Origin: DALYLB01 sp046154695
GTDB taxonomy: Bacteria; Acidobacteriota; Blastocatellia; RBC074
NCBI GenBank assembly: GCA_046154695.1
Contig: JBJXFI010000450.1
Location: 1-26,198 of the forward strand
Direction of reading: 5' to 3'
DNA length: 26,198 nt
Positions 15,912 through 26,099 of this stretch are shown here, in pieces. Within the stretch, counting starts at the first letter, position 1. Every line of letters starts with the position of its first letter. A program made the translations under genes and the position numbers. A model generated the notes under the pieces. The model was not told the DNA's origin. It made no database searches and was given only the letters and a program-made list of their open reading frames with translations.

Positions 15912-15924
15912 ATATTTTGTCATA

Positions 15925-17340
15925 TTAGGGCGCCCCGGCTTTGCGCCGCTGCCGCGAGCGGTAATAAATATAGATCGGCAGGCCCAGGCTGATCAGCACG
16001 AGGCCGGCGACCGATTCGATCGGGCGATTGACGAGCGTATTGATCACGAGCCACAGCGCCACCAGCACGAAGACGAACGGCACGAGCGGATAGCCGAGCG
16101 TCTTGTATGGGCGGGCGGCTTCCGGCATCTTCCGCCGAAGGACGAAGACCGAGGAGGTCACCAGCCCGTAGAAGATCCATGAGGCGAAGATCACGTAGTC
16201 CGAGAGTTGATCGAACGTTCCCGAGAGCGCGAGGCAGCATGCCCACACGCCCTGTAAAAGCAGCGCATAGACGGGGACATGCGTTCTTTGATTCAACACC
16301 GCGGCCTTCGAGAAGAAGATGCCGTCCCGTGCCATGGCGTAGGGCACGCGAGCGCCGGTCAGCGTCGAGCCATTGAGCGCGCCGAGCGCCGAGAGGATGA
16401 ACGCGATCGAGATCAACCGGCCGCCGCTTTCGCCGAAGACGGTCTGCGCGGCCTTCGTCGCAACGGGAAGCGCGTCGCGGAACCGCGTCGAATTGGAGGT
16501 GGCGACCTCTTCATACGGCAGCGCGTAAAAGTAGGCCAGATTCGCCAGACAATAGATCACCATGACAGTGATCATCCCGCCGATCAGCGCGAGCGGAACA
16601 TTGCGCCCCGGGTTCTGCACCTCTCCCGCTGCCATCGGCATGTTGTTCCAGCCGTCATAGGCCCAGAGCGCCGCCAGCATCGCCAGCCCGAAGGCGGCCG
16701 CGCCCGTGCGATTGGCTGTCCCGGTCGTCACCAGGTGAGACCAGTCGGCGGTCTTCGACGCAAAGAAGACGCCGAAGATCACCGTCGCGACGCCGCCGAT
16801 CTTCAGGACCGTCAGCAACGATTGCACCCGGCCGCCGACCGCCACCGTGAAACAGTTGATGATCGTGAAGAACAGGATCGCGGAGACGGCGACAACCTGC
16901 TTCATACCGAATTGCCAGTCGATCTCCTGCCCGATCAGCCAAAATTTCGACGAAGCCCAGACCTCGGTCATCGGAAAGATCGCCGAGAGAAAGGTCGCGA
17001 AGCCGACGCTGATAATCGCGATCGAACCCGACGATGCGACGGCGAAGCGCATCCACCCATAGAGAAACGCCGTCGTCTCGCCGTAGGCCGCGCGTAGATA
17101 AACGTACTCTCCGCCCGCGTGCGGCAGCATTGCCCCGAGCTCCGCATAGGTCAGCGCCCCCGCGAGCGAGAGCAGCCCGGCCGCCACCCAGGCCAGCAGA
17201 ACCATCGACGCGGAGCCCGTGTCCTGGGTCATAATCGCCGTCTTGATGAAGACGCCCGTCCCGATCACCGTTCCGATCACGAGCGCCGTCGTGTCGGTCA
17301 AGGTAAGACCTCGAATCAGCCGATCTTTTTCTTCATTCAT
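15925..17340 (-). CDS. APC-family amino acid permease
   Basis: 471 aa with about 12 membrane helices. The N-terminus LTLTDTTALVIGTVIGTGVFIKTAIM carries the Gly-rich first helix (IGTVIGTGVF) of APC permeases that binds the substrate backbone. AYGETTAFLYGWMRF, AYDGWNNMPMAAGEVQNPGRNVPLAL and ALNGSTLTGARVPYAMARDGIFF are further landmarks of the LAT/SteT-like branch, so it probably moves amino acids by exchange or proton symport. The frame is open upstream to 17838, but family sequence begins at MNEEKDRLIRG, giving a start at 17340. The Shine-Dalgarno sequence is weak. It is separated from the downstream SSF gene by a strong hairpin and diverges from the HisN-like gene. Confidence 0.93.
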   Translation of the reverse strand: MNEEKDRLIRGLTLTDTTALVIGTVIGTGVFIKTAIMTQDTGSASMVLLAWVAAGLLSLAGALTYAELGAMLPHAGGEYVYLRAAYGETTAFLYGWMRFAVASSGSIAIISVGFATFLSAIFPMTEVWASSKFWLIGQEIDWQFGMKQVVAVSAILFFTIINCFTVAVGGRVQSLLTVLKIGGVATVIFGVFFASKTADWSHLVTTGTANRTGAAAFGLAMLAALWAYDGWNNMPMAAGEVQNPGRNVPLALIGGMITVMVIYCLANLAYFYALPYEEVATSNSTRFRDALPVATKAAQTVFGESGGRLISIAFILSALGALNGSTLTGARVPYAMARDGIFFSKAAVLNQRTHVPVYALLLQGVWACCLALSGTFDQLSDYVIFASWIFYGLVTSSVFVLRRKMPEAARPYKTLGYPLVPFVFVLVALWLVINTLVNRPIESVAGLVLISLGLPIYIYYRSRQRRKAGAP

Positions 17341-17451
17341 ACGAGTTGTCCGAATTGAGTGTGATTTGCCGTGCCGGCGCGAGATTGTCTCCGAAGTGAT
17401 TTGAAAAGGAAATAGGCGAGGGAAAGATTCCCAGTGAATTGTTCTTCGCGG

Positions 17452-17457
17452 TAAAAT
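17452..17457 (+). promoter_or_regulatory. Candidate -10 element before the HisN-like gene
   Basis: TAAAAT (17452-17457) ends 9 bases before ATG 17467, with no Shine-Dalgarno sequence between. No good -35 is positioned for it. The context TAAAATCCCG resembles TAAGATCCCG before the epimerase and TATAATCCCG before dnaJ. Confidence 0.28.
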
Positions 17458-17466
17458 CCCGGCTCT

Positions 17467-18237
17467 ATGGACAACCTTCAATCCTTCTTCCCCGTCATTG
17501 GCGAACTGAGCCTGCAAGCGGGGGCCATCGTTCGACGCCATTACAGCGCGCCCGTCGAGTTCGAGCGCAAGGCGGACAACAGCCCGGTCACGAAGGCCGA
17601 TCGCGAGGTCGAGCTCTTTCTGCGGGAATCGCTGGAGAAGCGCTTTCCCGACCATTCGATCCTCGGCGAGGAGTTCGGCGAGACGCGAAAATCGAGCGCC
17701 TGGCGCTGGATCCTCGATCCGATCGACGGAACGAAGTCGTTCATCCTTCGCGCGCCGCTTTTCGGAATCATGATCGCGCTCGAACGGGACGGCGTGCCGG
17801 TGCTCGGATCGATCTACTTTCCAATTCAGGGAGACCATCTGATCGGGTCGGGTGAGACCGGGACCTTCCTCAATGGCGAGCGCTGCGCCGTCTCACGGAC
17901 GACGGCGCTGTCGGAGGCGACGGTGCTGTTGACCAACCCGCGAACGCTGCTTACCACGGCGGGAAACGATGGCCTCGTCCGTGTCTGCGAAAAGGCGCGG
18001 CTGGTGCGGGGGCTCGGCGATTGTTACGGGTACGCGCTGGTTGCGCGCGGTCTGGCGGATGTGATGATCGAGCCGGGCGCCCTGAAATATTATGACGTGG
18101 CGCCGATGCCGCCGATCCTCGAGGGCGCCGGCGGCCGGTTCACCGATCACCGCGGCGGAAACGATCTGCTCTGCGGACAGGGACTCGCGACCAATGGGCG
18201 GCTGCAGGATGAGATTCTGCGGTTGCTGCAGGGGTAG
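17467..18237 (+). CDS. Inositol-monophosphatase-family phosphatase, HisN-like histidinol phosphatase
   Basis: 256 aa, normal for the lithium-sensitive, magnesium-dependent phosphatase superfamily. Metal-binding motifs are present: GEEFGE (Glu68), DPIDGTKSF (Asp84, Asp87) and, near the C-terminus, YYDVAPMPPILEGAGG (Asp210), where the usual Trp-Asp is Tyr-Asp. The words DPIDGTKSFILRAPLFGIMIAL and GSIYFPI are closest in my memory to HisN-type histidinol-phosphatases rather than SuhB or CysQ. That would make it the penultimate histidine-biosynthesis step, but no other his genes are nearby, so specificity is inferred. The ATG at 17467 lacks a Shine-Dalgarno sequence. The stop converges on nth across a 33-base gap filled by GCCGG-type repeat. 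Confidence 0.85.
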   Translation: MDNLQSFFPVIGELSLQAGAIVRRHYSAPVEFERKADNSPVTKADREVELFLRESLEKRFPDHSILGEEFGETRKSSAWRWILDPIDGTKSFILRAPLFGIMIALERDGVPVLGSIYFPIQGDHLIGSGETGTFLNGERCAVSRTTALSEATVLLTNPRTLLTTAGNDGLVRVCEKARLVRGLGDCYGYALVARGLADVMIEPGALKYYDVAPMPPILEGAGGRFTDHRGGNDLLCGQGLATNGRLQDEILRLLQG

Positions 18238-18238
18238 T

Positions 18239-18282
18239 CGGTTGTCGGCGGCTTCCCGGCTGCCGAAAAACTACCGGCAACT
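18239..18282. repeat. GCCGG-type repeat between the convergent HisN-like and nth genes
   Basis: GGTTGTCGGCGGCTTCCCGGC, interrupted at one step, then GCCGAAAAACTACCGGCAAC fills the 33-base gap and enters the 3' end of nth. It encodes the final Cys-Arg and the TAG stop of nth (18271-18273). The sequence can fold as GTTG-CCGG arms and may serve as a bidirectional terminator. Confidence 0.5.
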
Positions 18283-18921
18283 CGATGACGGACAAAGCGA
18301 TTCCAGCGAGCAATGTTCGCAATCGGGGTTGCGCGCCTTGCAAACGCGGCGCCCGTGCCAGATCAGGCGGTGGGAAAAGTCGATCCACTCCTTCTTCGGC
18401 AGCAGTTCGACGAGGTCGACCTCGATCTTCTCGGGCGTCGTATTGCTCGTGATTTTCAGGCGCTGTGAGAGGCGCGAGACGTGCGTATCGACGACGACGC
18501 CCGTGGGAATGCCGAAGGCGGTGCCGAGAACGACATTGGCCGTCTTGCGGCCGACGCCGGGCAGCTTCACGAGGGCCTCAAGATTCCGCGGAACCTCGCC
18601 TCCATGCTCCTCGATCACCAGGCGGGCCATCCCCTGAATCGATTTGGCCTTCGTGCGGAAGAAATTGACCGAGTTGATGTCCTGTTCGATCTCCGCGGGA
18701 TCGGCGGCGGCGTAATCCTCGGGCTTGCGGTACTTGCGGAAGAGCGTCGATGTCACGATATTGACGCGCTCATCCGTGCACTGGGCCGAGAGGATGGTCG
18801 CGATCAGCAGCTCGAAGGGAGTGGCGTGATTCAGCGCGCAGGTCGCCTCAGGGTAGGTCTTTTTCAGCGCGCGAACGATCTTCCCGGCGCGGTCCTTTCG
18901 TTGCTCTTTCGACTCTTTCAT
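18271..18921 (-). CDS. nth: Endonuclease III
   Basis: 216 aa, standard length. This is a DNA glycosylase/AP lyase that removes oxidised pyrimidines in base-excision repair. The helix-hairpin-helix LPGVGRKTANVVLG contains the catalytic Lys126, VVVDTHVSRLSQRL contains Asp145, and the C-terminal iron-sulfur cluster loop is C194-x6-C201-x2-C204-x5-C210. ATG 18921 is preceded by AGGAG 4 bases upstream; an upstream in-frame Met at 18960 nearly touches the DUF2461 gene and is less likely. It lies 46 bases after DUF2461 on the same strand, so co-transcription is likely. The last residues after Cys210 (PSSSCR) run into a short repeat. Confidence 0.96.
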   Translation of the reverse strand: MKESKEQRKDRAGKIVRALKKTYPEATCALNHATPFELLIATILSAQCTDERVNIVTSTLFRKYRKPEDYAAADPAEIEQDINSVNFFRTKAKSIQGMARLVIEEHGGEVPRNLEALVKLPGVGRKTANVVLGTAFGIPTGVVVDTHVSRLSQRLKITSNTTPEKIEVDLVELLPKKEWIDFSHRLIWHGRRVCKARNPDCEHCSLESLCPSSSCR

Positions 18922-18967
18922 TCGTCTCCTGCAAAAGGCCGAAGCAATGGCCCGCGACACGGGCCTC

Positions 18968-19648
18968 TCACCATTTCAACCCCATCGCCCGAACGACGAA
19001 CCCGAGATAAGGTCCGGCGACGCGCGAGAGCCGGTCCACACGATCGAGGAAATCCTTCGCCGTGGCCTGTTTCTCGGTGAAGGACGAAACGATGATGAAG
19101 TCCTTCCGCTTCAGGTCGGCGGCGTGGGGGTGTTCGGGATCGTATTGCCGGGGAAGCCGGGCCATGGATTCGCCTTCCATCTTATAGAGCTTCCGGAACT
19201 CCCTGTTCGCGACAATCTCTCCCCACGGATCCGGCTTCGCGGAGATGGCGTCCGTGATCTTCGTTCGTGTCACCGGATCGGGATGCCACGAGCCCACGCC
19301 CAGAAAACACCCGTCCGGCGCAAGATGCAGATAGATGCCGGGCCCATCCTTCCCCATGCTCTGATGGAAAAAGAAGGCCGAGGCGACGGTCTTGTACGGG
19401 ACCTTGTTTTTGGAAAACCGCACATCTCGATAGATCCGGAACATCGAGCGCTTGGGATCGGCCACAAGATGCGGACTGAGGTCGCGCAGGCGCGGGCCGA
19501 GCGCGGCAATGAAGGCGAGCATCGGATCCCGCACATCCTCGATGTATCGATGCTTGTTCCGCTCGAACCAGTCCCGATTGTTGTTGACTTTGAGCTCGCG
19601 AAGAAACTCGAAGAGCTGTGGCGGGTAGCGAATCTCCAGACCCATCAT
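18968..19648 (-). CDS. DUF2461 domain-containing protein
   Basis: 226 aa covering the whole DUF2461 (TIGR02453) family. Recognisable words are FLRELKVNNNRDWFERNKHRY, DPKRSMFRIYRDVRFSKNKVPYKT, GPGIYLHLAPDGCFLGVGSWHP and the C-terminal DFIIVSSFTEK. The family is widespread and cytoplasmic, and its function is unknown. The frame is open upstream to 19765, but that extension (RLLPDRLPAGCRLPANENRLPAG) is translated palindromic repeat, so I start at the Met pair 19648/19645, which has AAAGGGG just upstream. nth follows 46 bases later. Confidence 0.9.
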   Translation of the reverse strand: MMGLEIRYPPQLFEFLRELKVNNNRDWFERNKHRYIEDVRDPMLAFIAALGPRLRDLSPHLVADPKRSMFRIYRDVRFSKNKVPYKTVASAFFFHQSMGKDGPGIYLHLAPDGCFLGVGSWHPDPVTRTKITDAISAKPDPWGEIVANREFRKLYKMEGESMARLPRQYDPEHPHAADLKRKDFIIVSSFTEKQATAKDFLDRVDRLSRVAGPYLGFVVRAMGLKW

Positions 19649-19673
19649 TTCCCCTTTGTTTTCCTGTCCGCCA

Positions 19674-19727
19674 CCCGCCGGCAGTCGGTTTTCGTTTGCC
19701 GGCAGGCGGCAGCCTGCCGGCAAACGA
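19674..19727. repeat. GCCGGCAG palindromic element with 15-bp hairpin
   Basis: Arms TCGTTTGCCGGCAGG (19692-19706) and CCTGCCGGCAAACGA (19713-19727) pair perfectly over 15 bp with a 6-base loop. A further CGCCGGCAGTCGG copy lies to the left (from about 19674). The right arm ends exactly next to the DUF1501 stop codon (19728-19730). It could terminate that operon, but there is no T-run on either side. It is related in wording to the other GCCGG repeats of the window. Confidence 0.78.
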
Positions 19728-21200
19728 TCAGGCAATAATCTTTTTCGCCACCACGCCCGCGACATCGGTCAGGCGAAAATCGCGGCCGCTGAATCGATAG
19801 GTCAGCCGCTCGTGATCGAAGCCGAGCAGGTGGAGCATCGTCGCGTGAAAATCGTGGATGTGCATGCGGTCCTCGATCGCGTGATACCCGATCTCATCGG
19901 TCGCGCCGTATACGAAGCCTGCCTTGACGCCGCCTCCCGCCATCCAGATCGAGTAGCCATAGGGATTATGGTCGCGGCCGTCTCCGCTTTCCGAGACCGG
20001 CGTGCGGCCGAACTCGCCGGCCCAGATGACGAGCGTGTCCTTGAGCAGGCCGCGCGCCTTCAGATCCTTGAGCAGCCCGGCGATCGGCTTGTCCACCTCC
20101 CGCGCGTTCTTTGTATGCAGGTTATAGAGTTCGCTGTGCTGATCCCATTTGTAGCTGTGCGTGCACTGGATGTATCGCACGCCGCGCTCGGCCAGCCGGC
20201 GCGCGAGCAGGCACTGCCAGCCGAAATCGGCGGTCACGGGGTCGTCCATGCCATAGAGCTTGCGCGTGGCCTCGGACTCCTTCTCGACCTGAAAGGCCTC
20301 GGGCGCCTGGGTCTGCATGCGAAACGCGAGCTCGAAGGCCTGGATGCGGGCTTCGAGCTGCGGGTCGGCGGCGCGCAGCGCCTGATGGCGCCGGTTGATG
20401 TTCTGCAGCATCTCCAGCTCATATCGCTGTGCATCGGGGGGCAGGTGTTTCCCGAGCAGGTATTCGATCGGCTCGCCCTTGATGTCATCGACCTTGAGGC
20501 CGGAGTTGCCGATGGCCGTCCCCTGATACGCGCCAGGCAGAAAGGCCGAAGACCAGTTCTTCGCGCCGCCATGGGAGAGCGTCGGTTTGATCGTAATGAA
20601 GCCCGGCAAATTCTGATTCTCGGTTCCGAGGCCGTAAACGGCCCATGATCCCATGGAAGGGCGGACGAAGGTCGAGCTGCCGGTGAAGGTCTGCAGCATC
20701 GCCGCGCCGTGATCGACGCCCTCGCCGACCATCGACCGGATGACGCACATCTCATCGACGCAGTCCCGCACGTGCGGAAAGAGATCGCTCACCGGGATGC
20801 CGCTCTTCCCGCCCGGCTTGAAATCCCAGAGCGGCTTCATCAGCGGGCCGATGGGTCCGTCTGCGAAGGCGAGCGGCCGCTTGATCGGCAGCGGTTTCCC
20901 ATGATCGCGATAGAGCCGCTCCTTCGGATCGAAGATATCGACCGAGGATGGCCCGCCGTGCATAAAGAGAAAGATCACCCGTTTGGCCTTCGGCTCGAAA
21001 TGCGGCTGCCGCGGCGCGAGCGGGTTCAGATCATCCACACCGGCCGGGGCGGCGAGAAGCTCCTCCGACGCCATCATTGCTGTCAGGCCGATCGAGCCGA
21101 ACCCGAGCCCCGCGGCCCGCAGCCAGGCGCGGCGCGAAACAGGCCGCTCAGGAACTCGATAGAGCGAGCGAAGGATTTCGAGAGTCTCTTTTTCTTTCAT
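19728..21200 (-). CDS. DUF1501 domain-containing secreted protein
   Basis: 490 aa. The N-terminus has a twin-arginine-like signal (SRRAWLRAAGLGFGSIGLTAMMA, from about 22), so the folded protein is probably exported. The rest is DUF1501, a sulfatase/alkaline-phosphatase-like fold: VIFLFMHGGPSSVDIFDPK, MCVIRSM, GVRYIQCTHSYKWDQH, LVIWAGEFGRTPVSESGDGRDHNPYGYSIWMAGGGVKAGFVYGATDE and FHATMLHLLGFDHERLTYRFSGRDFRLTDV. Substrates are unknown. It lies directly after the PSD1 cytochrome gene, the usual pairing in planctomycetes, Verrucomicrobia and Solibacter-like bacteria. The start is uncertain: ATG 21200 is chosen, but in-frame ATGs at 21221 and 21236 (the latter overlapping the previous stop by 11 bases) are possible. 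Confidence 0.9.
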   Translation of the reverse strand: MKEKETLEILRSLYRVPERPVSRRAWLRAAGLGFGSIGLTAMMASEELLAAPAGVDDLNPLAPRQPHFEPKAKRVIFLFMHGGPSSVDIFDPKERLYRDHGKPLPIKRPLAFADGPIGPLMKPLWDFKPGGKSGIPVSDLFPHVRDCVDEMCVIRSMVGEGVDHGAAMLQTFTGSSTFVRPSMGSWAVYGLGTENQNLPGFITIKPTLSHGGAKNWSSAFLPGAYQGTAIGNSGLKVDDIKGEPIEYLLGKHLPPDAQRYELEMLQNINRRHQALRAADPQLEARIQAFELAFRMQTQAPEAFQVEKESEATRKLYGMDDPVTADFGWQCLLARRLAERGVRYIQCTHSYKWDQHSELYNLHTKNAREVDKPIAGLLKDLKARGLLKDTLVIWAGEFGRTPVSESGDGRDHNPYGYSIWMAGGGVKAGFVYGATDEIGYHAIEDRMHIHDFHATMLHLLGFDHERLTYRFSGRDFRLTDVAGVVAKKIIA

Positions 21201-21225
21201 ATGCGGAACACCAGGCGGCATTGCG

Positions 21226-24066
<2,841 letters not shown>

Positions 24067-24083
24067 TCCCTGTATATCCGCCT

Positions 24084-24129
24084 GACCAGTTTTGCCAGTT
24101 TTGTAGGATTGACCAGATTGTTTTACCAA
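24084..24129. repeat. CCAGTTTTG direct repeats upstream of the PSD1 gene
   Basis: GACCAGTTTTGCCAGTTTTG (24084-24103), then GACCAGATTGTTTTACCA (24111-24128), gives three to four copies of a CCAGNTTT-type word in the 98-base gap between the Gfo/Idh stop and the PSD1 start. They are AT-rich in a GC-rich neighbourhood. They may be regulator boxes for the PSD1/DUF1501 pair or a degenerate dispersed repeat. Confidence 0.5.
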
Positions 24130-24164
24130 TTCATGGCCCGGCAAGGCAAATGAAATTCGCCCGT

Positions 24165-25157
24165 CTATTTCATCGCAACCCAGATCCCCGAGCGTCCGCT
24201 TTCGATAATGGCGTCGATGACGCGCATATTGGCGACGGCGTCTTCGAGGGATGTCGGGACCGGCGTGGCGTCGATCACGGCGCGCGTGAGCTCGTCGGCC
24301 TCGAGGGTGTACTGATCGCAGATGGCGAAGCTCACCTCCTCGATCGCGTCGCCCCGCTGATGCCAAAGCCTGCAAACCTTGTCGGGCGGCGCGTTGAAGG
24401 GAATCTCGATCTCCACGCGTCCCTCGGTCCCCAGAATGTTGACCCGTTGATACGCGGTGAGCTGGGTCGAACAGGTAAAGGTCGCCGTCCCGCGGCCGAA
24501 ATCGAGCATGCCCGAGGCCAGCCGGTCCGTTTGAAATTGGGGATCGTACTCGACGATGCCGATTCCCCGCCGCGGCTCCTCTCCGAAGATGTAGCGCGAA
24601 AGCGAGATATTGTAACAGCCGATGTCCATCAATCCGCCGCCGCCGATCCCCGCCTGATTGCGGACATTCGCCGGGTCCGCGTTGAAATAGGAAAAGAACG
24701 AATGGATCGTCCGCAAGGCGCCGATGCCGCCGCCGTCGACGATTGCCTTCGCCCGCTTCCACTGCGGATGGAAGCGGTACATAAAGGCCTCCATCACCTT
24801 CAACGACGGAAAGCGCCTCGATGCATCGAGCAGCTCCCGCGCCTCCGCCGCGTTCAGGGCGATCGGCTTTTCGCATAGGACGTGCTTGCCTGCCTCCAGG
24901 GCCCGGATCGACCAGGGGACGTGCTGATGATTCGGCATCGGATTGTAGACGATCGCGATCTCCGGATCGGCCAGCAGCTCCTCATAGGATCCATACGCCT
25001 TCGGTATGCCGAACCGCGCGGCGACTTCATCGGCCCGCGCCTGATCCCGTGAGGCGATCGCCGCCACCTCCAACAGTTCGCTCTTCATCAACGCCGGAAT
25101 CGTCTTGGTCTGCGCAAACCTCGATGTGCTGAGCACTCCCCACTTGATCTTGCTCAT
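24165..25157 (-). CDS. Gfo/Idh/MocA-family oxidoreductase
   Basis: 330 aa. The N-terminal Rossmann domain starts KIKWGVLSTSRFAQTKTIPAL, a Gly-x-Leu-Ser-Thr variant of the NAD(P) loop, and has the family signature CEKPIAL (Glu96-Lys97-Pro98). The C-terminal part, GGGGLMDIGCYNISLSRYIFGEEP, is the substrate-binding beta-sheet domain with the conserved D-x-G-x-Y/H motif (DIGCYNI). The protein would oxidise or reduce a sugar or cyclitol; the sequence resembles the glucose-fructose/deoxyfructose oxidoreductase group, but the substrate is unknown. ATG 25157 has GGGAG 4 bases upstream. Its neighbour PSD1 on the same strand suggests sugar metabolism, but a 98-base gap with repeats separates them. Confidence 0.92.
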   Translation of the reverse strand: MSKIKWGVLSTSRFAQTKTIPALMKSELLEVAAIASRDQARADEVAARFGIPKAYGSYEELLADPEIAIVYNPMPNHQHVPWSIRALEAGKHVLCEKPIALNAAEARELLDASRRFPSLKVMEAFMYRFHPQWKRAKAIVDGGGIGALRTIHSFFSYFNADPANVRNQAGIGGGGLMDIGCYNISLSRYIFGEEPRRGIGIVEYDPQFQTDRLASGMLDFGRGTATFTCSTQLTAYQRVNILGTEGRVEIEIPFNAPPDKVCRLWHQRGDAIEEVSFAICDQYTLEADELTRAVIDATPVPTSLEDAVANMRVIDAIIESGRSGIWVAMK

Positions 25158-25199
25158 TTGTCTCCCAGGAAAGAAAGTGAGGCCGGTTTCCAACGGGCC

Positions 25200-25850
25200 C
25201 TACAATTGATAGGGCTTCCAATTTCCTCGCCAATCGAACGCTTCCAGCCCCGTGAAGTTCTTCTTGTAATCGTAGACCGATGGCTCGCGGTACGCATAGC
25301 CGGGATAAAAATACCGGCAGCTTCTCTCGATCGAATATTCGATCGACGCGAGCATCGTGAAGATGCCGAGACTTCGGCTCGACTCCACCGGATCGAACAT
25401 CGCGTAGACCGCCGACGTGGCGGCCTTTCCGATATCCAGAAAGCTGACTGCGATCAATCGACCGCCGTTATAGACGGCGATCTCCCGATTCGCGCACGGC
25501 AGGCTCGCCGGCTCGTCGGAGAGAAACGTGTAAATGGAGTCCGGAATATTGTCCTTGAATCGCTCGCGGTGGGAGTAGAACAGATTCTCTTTGGCCTCGT
25601 CAATGAAGGTGTCGCGAATGACGGTTCCAAGAGCGCGGTTCCGGGTCATGACCCGTTTCTGGCTCCGCGAGAGGCTGAACTTTTCGAGGTCGATCCGCAG
25701 CGGCAGGACCGTCTTTATTCCGTCCCTCTGACGAACGGCCGAATACCGAAAGAAGTAGGCGCCAAAATGACGCCATCCCAGCGCCCATAGCAGATCCATC
25801 TGTTCAGGCTCGACCCGCGAGCGCAGGAAGTATTCGTCGAGGAAGATCAT
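25200..25850 (-). CDS. Bpt/Ate1-like aminoacyl-tRNA-protein transferase homologue
   Basis: 216 aa. The C-terminal two thirds resemble the GNAT-like catalytic domain of leucyl/arginyl-tRNA-protein transferases: LPLRIDLEKFSLSRSQKRVMTRN, then GGRLIAVSFLDIGKAATSAVYAMFDP, RSLGIFTMLASIEYSIERSCRYFYPGYAYREPSVYDYKKNFTGLEAF. Those enzymes mark proteins for N-end-rule degradation. Two features differ. The usual N-terminal C-P/S-Y-L-P segment is absent, and the cysteine pair expected between GWRHFGAYFFRY and LPLRI is replaced by SAVRQRDGIKTV. The protein may therefore be a divergent subfamily that has lost the N-terminal metal or haem site. ATG 25850 has a weak Shine-Dalgarno sequence; upstream DNA is repeat-like and contains no missing N-terminus in frame. 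Confidence 0.72.
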   Translation of the reverse strand: MIFLDEYFLRSRVEPEQMDLLWALGWRHFGAYFFRYSAVRQRDGIKTVLPLRIDLEKFSLSRSQKRVMTRNRALGTVIRDTFIDEAKENLFYSHRERFKDNIPDSIYTFLSDEPASLPCANREIAVYNGGRLIAVSFLDIGKAATSAVYAMFDPVESSRSLGIFTMLASIEYSIERSCRYFYPGYAYREPSVYDYKKNFTGLEAFDWRGNWKPYQL

Positions 25851-25863
25851 TCCGCAATCCGCG

Positions 25864-26027
25864 TTTCCGTCTATTTCCGTCTATTATTGCCGCTTGCAGA
25901 TGCATGCGCCCCGGCTGCGTGATTCCGAAAGAGGATAACTGTATAGACGGAAATAAAGGAAGCAACGAAACCAAATAATCCGGGGCTCCGTTTATTCCGT
26001 AATTTCCGCCTGTTCCGTTATCCTCTT
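25864..26027. repeat. TTTCCGTCTA repeats and a 99-base imperfect hairpin
   Basis: Two direct copies of TTTCCGTCTA (about 25864-25883) precede a long hairpin. Outer arms AAGAGGATAAC (25929-25939) and GTTATCCTCTT (26017-26027) pair perfectly over 11 bp, and inner arms GACGGAAAT (25946-25954) and ATTTCCGCC (26002-26010) pair with one G-T. Between and around them are variants of TTCCGT and GGAAATAA. The structure looks like a small non-coding mobile or REP-like element upstream of the Bpt-like gene. No gene is supported in 25851-26198. Confidence 0.65.
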
Positions 26028-26099
26028 CTCTATGGCGAGCCGGGTCACAGGCGGGTGAAAACCGGTCTAATAGGGTGTTTTGAAATTCTTTTGCCTCAA

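Noticed and set aside
19649..19765. N-terminal extension of the DUF2461 protein
   Set aside because: It translates the 15-bp palindrome and overlaps the end of DUF1501; the family sequence begins after the Met pair at 19648/19645, which has a Shine-Dalgarno sequence.
24067..24876. Upstream extension of the PSD1 reading frame to 24876
   Set aside because: The extension is antisense-like and out-of-frame translation of the Gfo/Idh gene region; the signal peptide at 24066 marks the true start.
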